Positions 33,390 to 40,215 of a stretch of 64,000 nt of DNA are shown one piece after another. The stretch's first letter is position 1, and each line of letters begins with the position of its first letter. A program made the translations under genes and the position numbers. Source of the DNA: an uncultured Lachnospiraceae bacterium (GTDB lineage: Bacteria; Bacillota; Clostridia; Lachnospirales; Lachnospiraceae); the NCBI GenBank assembly GCA_902779305.1, contig CACZBD010000009.1:124001-188000 (forward strand). Direction: 5' to 3'. Below the pieces are notes generated by a model. It was not told where the DNA came from. It did not search any database and worked only from the letters and a program-made list of their open reading frames with translations.

Positions 33390-34946
33390 TCATCCTTCCT
33401 TTATCTCATGCATTTTCTGAACTCTCGTCTTTACTTCTTCAAGGCTCATCTTCTCACTGACGGTCGTAAGGCTCTCCACGGCAATGGATGCCGCAGCATT
33501 GGCATACTCCGCGGATTCTTTCAGATCCTTTTCAAACAGATGGGAAACGGCCAGCGCGGCAAGGCTTGCATCCCCGGCGCCGCTCATGTTGACCGCTTTT
33601 GCCGGATAGGCCTCGATCATTACCATTTCGTCTGCTTTGCGGGCGATCATGCCATGCGTTCCAAGCGACAGGAACACCTGTCTGACACCCATTTCGCAAA
33701 GTTTGGCCGCAGCATTTTTGGCGGATTCCCCGTCTGTGATCTTAATCCCCGAGAGCACCTCCGCCTCGAGCATGTTCGGCTTGATCGTATGCAGTTTTGA
33801 CAGGTACGGCAGAAACCGTTTTGCTTTCGTGGTCGACACCATATCCGCAAAGATCGGGACCGTAACATGTTCCGTCAGATATTCGATGGACGCTTCCGGC
33901 AGGTTGGCATCCATCACAAAAAGGGTTGCCGCATTGATCGCGTCCAGATGTTTTTCAAAATAGGCGGGATCCAGACGTTCGCAGATCTTCATGTCGTTGA
34001 CAGCCATCGCCATGTTGCCGTCCGGTTCGTTTAGGAACAGATAGACCGCCGTCCCGACATCATTTAAGCGGAGCGCATCCGTCAGATCATACCCCGCAAC
34101 CGCCGCCTCTTTTTCGATCATATCCCGGTATTGGTCATTCCCGTAGGCGGTAAGCAGAAAGACCCTCTGCCCTAAAAGCGCCAGATTGTGCGCGATATTA
34201 CGGCCCACGCCGCCCGATGTGATCGTCACGTTTCCCGGATTGGAATCATGCGGGATCAGCGGCGCAAGCGAGCTTCCGCCGATATCGACATTCAGCCCTC
34301 CCGCAACGGCAATGTACTCTTTTCCCCTTTGCAGCTGTTTTAAGAGATCCTGATAGTCCTCGGGCGTATCCGCATCCATCACGACGGAAGGATCGTTGAC
34401 ATCGATCCATGCAATGTCCGCGCCGGCATCTTTGAGCGCTCCGCGCAGCCCGTCGCGTCCGTTATAGGAAAGGATCGCCGGAAAAATACGTTTTTCGATC
34501 AAAACCGGATGACCGGCTCTTCCATGGTAGGAAGGTCTGACACAGTCCGCATTCCCGGGGTTCTGCAGGATCGCCCGGTAGATCGCCGCATCCGGAAGCG
34601 GAACGTCCACCGGTGTCAGCAGGATCGCATCCGCGCTCCGCTGTGCCTCTAAGATCGCCAGCTTTACCGATTCGAGCATCTGCGTGGTGCGGTACTGTGA
34701 ATTGTAGAGCAGTTCCACCTTCTCGTCCTTCAGATGCTCTGCAAGTTCGTTGTATTTTGCGCCGGCAACCACCTCGATCCTCTCGATCCCGGCTTCTTTC
34801 ATCATATGAATGATCCGTTTGATAAACGTTGTGTCCTTAAGCGGAAGCAGGGGTTTGAATTCACCCATTCTGGTAGACATCCCCGCAGCTAAGATCACGC
34901 CGACCGTCACCCCGCGCCCCGCATTCTGGTGATTTTCTCTGTCCAT
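33390..34946 (-). CDS. Fusion: MobA-like nucleotidyltransferase plus PfkB kinase (pseudouridine kinase PsuK)
   Basis: About 518 residues. The N-terminal part (to about 200) is an NTP_transf_3/MobA-like nucleotidyltransferase with VGVILAAGMSTRMGEFKPLL, LLTPVDVPLP and GRAGHPVL. The C-terminal part (from about 215) is a PfkB-family kinase: IAVAGGLNVDIGG, TSGGVGRNIAHNLALLG, TIKPNMLEAEVLSG and the catalytic motif MSGAGDASLAAL. Being directly before psuG, the kinase is most likely pseudouridine kinase (pseudouridine to its 5'-phosphate). What the nucleotidyltransferase does is unknown; MobA-like proteins transfer CMP or GMP to molybdopterin or to sugar phosphates. The N-terminal start is uncertain: ATG at 34946 is chosen, but a GTG a few codons later is possible. 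Confidence 0.88.
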   Translation of the reverse strand: MDRENHQNAGRGVTVGVILAAGMSTRMGEFKPLLPLKDTTFIKRIIHMMKEAGIERIEVVAGAKYNELAEHLKDEKVELLYNSQYRTTQMLESVKLAILEAQRSADAILLTPVDVPLPDAAIYRAILQNPGNADCVRPSYHGRAGHPVLIEKRIFPAILSYNGRDGLRGALKDAGADIAWIDVNDPSVVMDADTPEDYQDLLKQLQRGKEYIAVAGGLNVDIGGSSLAPLIPHDSNPGNVTITSGGVGRNIAHNLALLGQRVFLLTAYGNDQYRDMIEKEAAVAGYDLTDALRLNDVGTAVYLFLNEPDGNMAMAVNDMKICERLDPAYFEKHLDAINAATLFVMDANLPEASIEYLTEHVTVPIFADMVSTTKAKRFLPYLSKLHTIKPNMLEAEVLSGIKITDGESAKNAAAKLCEMGVRQVFLSLGTHGMIARKADEMVMIEAYPAKAVNMSGAGDASLAALAVSHLFEKDLKESAEYANAAASIAVESLTTVSEKMSLEEVKTRVQKMHEIKEG

Positions 34947-35008
34947 CTTATGATCCGCCCCGCCTTCAGCCGGCAAGGCTCTCCTGTTTGATTTTTATAT
35001 GAAAATTC

Positions 35009-35869
35009 TTAGCAGTTTCCGGTATAGACATATTTCAGGTTTTTCTCTGCCGCAGCCTTCAGCCTGTAGATCAGCCCGACATCCGTAGCTTCCCTGTCAA
35101 GCATATGAAACTGCGGAAAGAATCTGGAAATATGCAGCGGGATCTCCTCTCCGATCCGCGTATGATCCCGATCCTGCAGCGATGCGATCCAGCCGCTGAT
35201 CTGCTGCATTTCCTCTTCGCTGTCATTTTCACCCGGAACGATCAGTGTCGTCAGTTCGACATGGCAGAAGGTGACCGCATATCTGATAAATTCCTTTACC
35301 ATATCAAGATCCCCTTTTAGCACGTCCCGGTAATAGTGCTGTGTAAAGCCTTTCAGATCGATGTTCATCGCATCTACATAAGGCTCCAGTTCCGTTAGGA
35401 TTTCCGTCCCGGCGGTCCCGTTTGTTACCAAAACCACCTGCATGCCCCGGTCGTGAATGAGCTTCGCGCAGTCCCTGACATATTCATATCCGATCAGCGG
35501 TTCATTGTAGGTAAATGCCACGCCGATGTTTCCGTGTGCTTTGTATCTGAGGGCGCATTCCGCGAGTTCCTCCGGTGTCAGCTCGTCTGCTTCCTCCAAA
35601 AAACGCATGGCTGATTCCGACCAGGAGATCTCATGATTCTGGCAGAACGGACAACGCAGATTGCAGCCGTAACTGCCAACGGACAAGATCATGCTTCCCG
35701 GATAAAAGCGCCTCAGGGGCTTCTTCTCGATGGGGTCTAAGGCCAGCGAAGTGATCTTCGCATAATTCTTTGCAACGACCTTTCCGTCCACGCATCCTCT
35801 GACACCGCAGAATCCGGTTTTTCCCTCTTCGATCTCACAATGTCTGAAACAGACGTTACAAACGCTCAT
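35009..35869 (-). CDS. amrS: AmmeMemoRadiSam system radical SAM enzyme
   Basis: A 286-residue radical SAM enzyme. The cluster motif is C69-x3-C73-x2-C76 in YGCNLRCPFCQNHEISWS, and an N-terminal Cys-rich segment (C4, C7, C11, C21, C26) may bind another metal or cluster. GNIGVAFTYNEPLIGYEYV and DAMNIDLKGFTQHYYRDV are typical of the group. Named from its partners AMMECR1 and MEMO, which are fused in the gene immediately upstream (48-base gap). The chemistry of this system is not established; an RNA- or protein-modifying role has been proposed from genomic context. GAGGGACAGGG precedes the ATG. Confidence 0.93.
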   Translation of the reverse strand: MSVCNVCFRHCEIEEGKTGFCGVRGCVDGKVVAKNYAKITSLALDPIEKKPLRRFYPGSMILSVGSYGCNLRCPFCQNHEISWSESAMRFLEEADELTPEELAECALRYKAHGNIGVAFTYNEPLIGYEYVRDCAKLIHDRGMQVVLVTNGTAGTEILTELEPYVDAMNIDLKGFTQHYYRDVLKGDLDMVKEFIRYAVTFCHVELTTLIVPGENDSEEEMQQISGWIASLQDRDHTRIGEEIPLHISRFFPQFHMLDREATDVGLIYRLKAAAEKNLKYVYTGNC

Positions 35870-35917
35870 CCCTGTCCCTCAAAACGGTTCTCTTTTTACG
35901 GAAAAGTCACACCCTGC

Positions 35918-37288
35918 CTACCGGTGTCTGATGACCTCAAAACGCTGCAGGCTGATCTTTTCACCGGGAGAGATCCCGCCTTTTTGCATCGCGATGGAAA
36001 CCTGTTCTTCGACCGTATCCACGCCGTCAAGATCCGGCAAAAGAAGTCCTCTTTTATACCCGCTGCTGACGATCACACCGTATTTTTTCACATCCAGTTC
36101 GTCCATGGATGCGATCTCTTCCGGCTCGCTCAATACATCCACATTGATCTCAAGATACTGCAGTTCTTCCGGTTTGATCGGATCAAAACGCGGATCTCGT
36201 GTTGATGCGCTGATGGCATTTTCGATGATCTCTTCTGCCACACAGTCCGTTGTCGGCAGGATCGTTCCGATGCAGCCCCGCAGCTTTCCGAATTTATGGA
36301 TGGAAACGAATGCCCCGGCACGGCTGTTTAGCATCTCTTCCGGAAGACCCTTTGGCACATCGATCTTTTCATCCCGTAAAATATAGCTTTCCAGGGATTT
36401 CTTAGCAAGCATCACATAATCATCGCCCATCTGCTCTTTTCTCCATTTCTTCAGATACCGGTCCAGAAAATGCCTGTCCTCATCGGATCCCTTCGGATAA
36501 AAGGTGCAGACACCGTAGCCGACACCCGTCACATCTTCGTGAGACAGTACCGTTGCTTCCACGCGCTGTGCATCAAGCGCACCCGCCATGATCACAAACG
36601 AACGGTGGCCGCACTCCGCAGCCTTTTCACAGAAGACTTCGTCAAAATCAAGCATCTCCCCGAATGCTGCCCTCCTGCAGACATCCATGATCTTTTCATC
36701 ATATTGCGGCCCCTCCGGCGCAAATCCGTAAGGCCCGTAATCCTGCAGTTTATGGGAAAGATCACCGCTTGCGACAAATACGGCCTTCCGGCCGGTCGCT
36801 TCCACCACTTCCCGGATCAGCATTCCCAGTTTATAATGATCCGCAAGCGGAAGGCCTGACAGACCGATCCGTACCAGTTTAAAGTCATTGTATTTCTGCC
36901 GGATAAACCACAGCGGAACCATGGTCCCGTGATCCAGCATCGGATCTCTCTCTCCGAGCGTTCCCGCCGGGATATGCCAGTCCCCCGCCATCTTCTCGAT
37001 CCGTCTGGTCACTTCTTCGTCATAGGTTTCAGAAAAACTGATCACGGGAACGCCAAAAGATGCGAAGGATCCTTTTGCGCCCCTTCCCGGGGAAATGTGA
37101 AAATAGTCGGCATACATCGTGGCATGCGGACTCGTGAGAATGATCGTTTCCGGCCTTAAGGACGCGATCTCATCGGCCACTCTTTCGTATGAGCGGATCG
37201 TATCCCTGACCTGTTCTTCGCTGCCCCTTCCGATCATCGGAACGATCATCGGCGGGTGCGGCACCATAAACGCGGCAAGTATCGGCAT
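35918..37288 (-). CDS. AmmeMemoRadiSam protein: MEMO-like dioxygenase-fold domain fused to AMMECR1
   Basis: 456 residues. The N-terminal MEMO domain (LigB-type class III extradiol dioxygenase fold) begins MPILAAFMVPHPPMIVPMIG and contains metal-site type His residues (SPHATMYADYF, SGDLSHKLQDYG). The C-terminal AMMECR1 domain runs from about 285, with the invariant LRGCIGTI at about 334-341. In other genomes these are separate genes beside the radical SAM enzyme, so the fusion supports a physical complex. Biochemical activity is not known. The ATG at 37288 follows GGAGG by 8 bases, and a promoter lies only 20-28 bases upstream, which rules out the longer open frame to 37354. Confidence 0.93.
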   Translation of the reverse strand: MPILAAFMVPHPPMIVPMIGRGSEEQVRDTIRSYERVADEIASLRPETIILTSPHATMYADYFHISPGRGAKGSFASFGVPVISFSETYDEEVTRRIEKMAGDWHIPAGTLGERDPMLDHGTMVPLWFIRQKYNDFKLVRIGLSGLPLADHYKLGMLIREVVEATGRKAVFVASGDLSHKLQDYGPYGFAPEGPQYDEKIMDVCRRAAFGEMLDFDEVFCEKAAECGHRSFVIMAGALDAQRVEATVLSHEDVTGVGYGVCTFYPKGSDEDRHFLDRYLKKWRKEQMGDDYVMLAKKSLESYILRDEKIDVPKGLPEEMLNSRAGAFVSIHKFGKLRGCIGTILPTTDCVAEEIIENAISASTRDPRFDPIKPEELQYLEINVDVLSEPEEIASMDELDVKKYGVIVSSGYKRGLLLPDLDGVDTVEEQVSIAMQKGGISPGEKISLQRFEVIRHR

Positions 37289-37307
37289 CTTGATTTCCTC
37301 CGTGAAT

Positions 37308-37316
37308 ATTATACCA
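37308..37316 (-). promoter_or_regulatory. Extended -10 promoter of the AmmeMemoRadiSam-pseudouridine operon
   Basis: On the minus strand TGGTATAAT (37316-37308), a perfect extended -10; no good -35 box is seen 17 bases upstream (TTCTTT). The predicted start near 37301 gives a leader of only about 12 bases, carrying GGAGG. Confidence 0.55.
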
Positions 37317-37374
37317 CAATCGCGCAGGGGAAAGAACTTTCTGCACGGTTGCACATACGAACATTTTATGCCAC

Positions 37375-37405
37375 AAAAAGAGACAGCGTCCTGTGACGCT
37401 GTCTC
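37375..37405 (-). terminator. Rho-independent terminator after the AIM24-like gene
   Basis: On the minus strand, GAGACAGCGTC pairs with GACGCTGTCTC (loop ACAG) and is followed by TTTTT. It separates the envelope operon from the AmmeMemoRadiSam operon. Confidence 0.93.
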
Positions 37406-37427
37406 AGATCTTTTGTAAGATCGGATC

Positions 37428-38102
37428 TTATTTTTTCTGCATGAACGGAAGGAGCAGACCTGCCAGTTTCGGGATCGTCATGGTCTGCAGATATACGGAT
37501 CCGGGACCGGTCAGAACGGTATCAAACAGTCCCTCACCACCGAACATCTTATTCTTAAATCCTTTGACCATCTGCGCTTCCATCGTTACGCTGCTGTCCA
37601 TGAGTGCGACCACGCCCGTGTCGCAGACCAGTCTCTCGCCCGGCTGCAGGTTGTACTCTTTGCAGTAGCCGTCGATCTCAAAAAATACCAGACCGGGACC
37701 GGTCAGTTTCTGCATCAGGAAACCTTCCCCGCCTGCAAGTCCTGTTTTTGCGCTCTTATTCACATGCACGGAAAGTTCCACGCCGGCCGTCGCGCATAAA
37801 AAGGCTGTCTTCTGCGCCAGGATCACCTCACCGGGTGCGAGTTCTCTGGCAACGATCCTGCCGGGGAATGAGGACGTAAACGCGACCTCCGACGGGCCCT
37901 GTGCCGTATAGGTGCTCATAAAAAGACTTTCACCGGTCAGCATTCTGCCAAGCGCCTTCCCGGCGCCGCCGCCGGAAGTGGTCTCCGTTACGACATCGCC
38001 TCTGCTCCAGGTCCTGCCGCCAACCTCACTGATGATCTTTTCACCGGGATCGAGGGAAACGATCAGAACCGGTAAACTTCCGCCTTCAATTGAATATCTC
38101 AT
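37428..38102 (-). CDS. TIGR00266/AIM24 family protein
   Basis: A 224-residue beta-rich protein of the TIGR00266 (AIM24) family, whose bacterial role is unknown. Family landmarks are an early Ser/Gly-rich stretch (TTSGGGAGKALGRMLTGESLF), TYTAQGPSEVAFTSSFPG and GEGFLMQKLTGPG. No signal peptide or membrane segment. AAGGAGG lies 8 bases before the ATG. It follows the zinc-ribbon protein gene by 48 bases, and homologues are often encoded next to zinc-ribbon or membrane proteins. Its own terminator is at 37375-37405. Confidence 0.88.
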   Translation of the reverse strand: MRYSIEGGSLPVLIVSLDPGEKIISEVGGRTWSRGDVVTETTSGGGAGKALGRMLTGESLFMSTYTAQGPSEVAFTSSFPGRIVARELAPGEVILAQKTAFLCATAGVELSVHVNKSAKTGLAGGEGFLMQKLTGPGLVFFEIDGYCKEYNLQPGERLVCDTGVVALMDSSVTMEAQMVKGFKNKMFGGEGLFDTVLTGPGSVYLQTMTIPKLAGLLLPFMQKK

Positions 38103-38150
38103 GTCTTTTCCTCCTTAAATAACATTTATCTGATGTTTTATATTTTCAGG

Positions 38151-39086
38151 TCATTCCCATTCTTCATCTTCGAAATACTTGTCGAGGTCAAAATCATCGG
38201 AATCTTCGGAATCACTGTAATCCGCATCGTCCGCATCATCCTCATACCAGCCGCCGCTCTCATTCTGCCTGTTCGCAGCCGCATCATCCAAAATCTCAAC
38301 AAGCGCGCTTCCTTCTCCTGCTGCCGATGAGGAAGCATTTTTCGCGATCAGAACGATCCCGACCACGAGACCGATCAGCACGAGACTGCCGCCTGCGATC
38401 GCAAGGATCAGGGGAAGCATCTTTTTCTTTTTCGGCGCAGATCCGGGCTGGGCCTGATACTGTGGCTGGGCCTGATACTGTGGTTGTACCGGGGCCTGTT
38501 GCACGGGCTGCCGGTACTGTGGCTGCTGCGCCTGCGGCTGTACCGGAACCTGCTGCACGGGCTGTTGGTACTGTGGCTGCTGCGCCTGAGGCTGTACCGG
38601 AGCCTGCTGTACGGGTTGTTGGTACTGTACCGGTTGCACCTGAGGCTGCGGCTGCGGGGCCGGTGCCTGTGCCTGTTGCTGTACCGGTGCTCCCATGCCC
38701 GGGATGACATAGGTGCCTGTGATCGGAGCAGGTTCCTGATCACCTTCCATGTCGATCTCGCCTACATCCATCCCGATCATCTTCGATGCCGGGCGGGGCT
38801 GCGGCTGCACCGGAGCCTGTTGCATGGGCTGTTGATACTGCGGCTGCTGCATCCGGGGCTGTACCGGGGCCTGCTGCACAGGCTGCTGATACTGCGGCTG
38901 TACCTGCGGCTGCGGGGCCGGTGCCGGCGCCTGCTGCATCTGCGGTTGCATTTGTGGTTGTGGCTGTATCTGTACCGGTGGTGCTTCCTGTACGGGTGCT
39001 GCCGGGGCCGCTATCGGCGAACCGCAGGTCATACAGAATTTTGTGCCATCCGGAACCTGATTTCCGCAATTACTACAAAAAGCCAT
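38151..39086 (-). CDS. Zinc-ribbon membrane protein with Gln/Pro repeats and acidic tail
   Basis: 311 residues of unknown function. The N-terminus is a small zinc ribbon with two C-x2-C knuckles (CSNCGNQVPDGTKFCMTCG). About 200 residues of imperfect Pro/Gln repeats based on QPQYQQPVQQAPV follow, broken near residues 105-135 by a unique segment (MIGMDVGEIDMEGDQEPAP). Then comes KKKK and one membrane helix (LPLILAIAGGSLVLIGLVVG), and a C-terminus of mostly Asp/Glu (DDADDADYSDSEDSDDFD). A positive-inside start suggests the ribbon and repeats are cytoplasmic and the acidic tail outside. AGGAGG precedes the ATG by 10 bases. Confidence 0.85.
   Translation of the reverse strand: MAFCSNCGNQVPDGTKFCMTCGSPIAAPAAPVQEAPPVQIQPQPQMQPQMQQAPAPAPQPQVQPQYQQPVQQAPVQPRMQQPQYQQPMQQAPVQPQPRPASKMIGMDVGEIDMEGDQEPAPITGTYVIPGMGAPVQQQAQAPAPQPQPQVQPVQYQQPVQQAPVQPQAQQPQYQQPVQQVPVQPQAQQPQYRQPVQQAPVQPQYQAQPQYQAQPGSAPKKKKMLPLILAIAGGSLVLIGLVVGIVLIAKNASSSAAGEGSALVEILDDAAANRQNESGGWYEDDADDADYSDSEDSDDFDLDKYFEDEEWE
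38460..38960 (-). repeat. In-frame Gln/Pro codon repeats inside the zinc-ribbon gene
   Basis: Two blocks of degenerate direct repeats (about 38460-38650 and 38795-38960) built from CAG, CCG and TAC codons. They encode QQPVQQAPVQPQ-type units of roughly 14 to 20 residues. They are in frame throughout, and copy number probably varies between strains. Confidence 0.7.
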
Positions 39087-39134
39087 ATTCTTTCAATCCT
39101 CCTGTTTCTGGAATTTCAGTCGTTATCGTTCCGT

Positions 39135-40109
39135 TTATTCCGGCATCAGTTCCGGAGCGGGCGCGCCGCTTTCGATCTGCTCCATGTACCAGTCATAATC
39201 GGGCGGAAGTTCGTCCTTATCAAAATCCGACCACGGCTGTCCCCATTTTACGAGGTAGAACTCATAGTAGAACTCGTCTTCACCGGTCTCAGCGTTTTTG
39301 GCTTTTCCATCAATCTTAAAGAATCCGTCATGCTGCTCGATCCCGGGATCGATATTCCAATCCGCATGTTCCATCTGATTGCCCGCAAAGATCGTTCCGG
39401 ATTCCGAGACCATCGTTCCGAATTCCGTTAAGCCGGATCCGTTGTTCGAGCACACGACATCCGCGATCTGGCCGCTGTTGTCCCAGAGAACGATGCGGCC
39501 GGTACCGTCCGCATCCAGCGTGGACGTACCTCTGACATTAAATTTCTGATCCTCGAACTGGTCAAATTCGTTGATGATGCCTTCGATCTTCCACCAGCCA
39601 TACCACTCACCATTCCAGAAAGTAAGCAGCGCATCCTCATCAGAGCCTGTGAGGAAGTTCCCGGAATCTGTATCCGTATCCGGTTCCAGCCAGTTTGAGG
39701 GGCCGTCTGAAGAAGCCGGTTTCACGGCATCCGGTTTGTCCGGTGCATCATCCTTACTCTTCTTAAATGTCATGGAAACCTCGCCATCCGCAAGCGTAAT
39801 GCTCTTTCCGCTGCTCTTCAGTGCGATCTTTCCATAGTCCGTGCTCAGGGATTTACTCTTTTTCTCGTAAGAAAAATCCGTTACGGTATCCATGACCACC
39901 AGATAACCGTCCCCATCCTCATCGAAAACGGCATAGCAGTTTTCGAGTCCGTATTCGTCAAGATCCTTTTCCTTGACCGTAACATCTCCCTCCGTGATCC
40001 CGGTCAGGGTAAAGTAGCCTTCCGGCGCTTTGCTTCCGCATCCGGTAAGAAGCGCAGCTGCCAGCACCGCCGGCAAAAGCGAATACTTCCAAATCATGTG
40101 CCTTTTCAT
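39135..40109 (-). CDS. Putative lipoprotein of unknown function
   Basis: A 324-residue lipoprotein. The signal MKRHMIWKYSLLPAVLAAAL leads to the lipobox LTGC with Cys24. The first folded part (about 28-115) is beta-rich (GYFTLTGITEGDVTV, TLADGEVSMTF), a low-complexity Asp/Pro/Ser linker follows (about 118-150), then a second domain (about 155-300) with aromatic-rich LLTFWNGEWYGWWKI. No enzyme motif is recognised. It is encoded between the transglutaminase gene (106-base gap) and the zinc-ribbon gene (48-base gap). Confidence 0.8.
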   Translation of the reverse strand: MKRHMIWKYSLLPAVLAAALLTGCGSKAPEGYFTLTGITEGDVTVKEKDLDEYGLENCYAVFDEDGDGYLVVMDTVTDFSYEKKSKSLSTDYGKIALKSSGKSITLADGEVSMTFKKSKDDAPDKPDAVKPASSDGPSNWLEPDTDTDSGNFLTGSDEDALLTFWNGEWYGWWKIEGIINEFDQFEDQKFNVRGTSTLDADGTGRIVLWDNSGQIADVVCSNNGSGLTEFGTMVSESGTIFAGNQMEHADWNIDPGIEQHDGFFKIDGKAKNAETGEDEFYYEFYLVKWGQPWSDFDKDELPPDYDWYMEQIESGAPAPELMPE

Positions 40110-40215
40110 TCGGTTTCTTCCTTTCTGAATGTTTACTCGATCCCGTGATTTTCCCGGTATTTCTGTTGGAAATCGCAGTGTTCCCGAATATCATACTTGA
40201 TATCATCCGGGTTGA

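Noticed and set aside
38460-38960. Tandem repeats as a CRISPR or VNTR outside genes
   Set aside because: They are coding repeats in frame with the zinc-ribbon protein.
38484-39431. 315-residue plus-strand frame rich in Leu/Arg repeats
   Set aside because: It is the reverse of the Gln/Pro repeat codons of the zinc-ribbon gene; no start signal.
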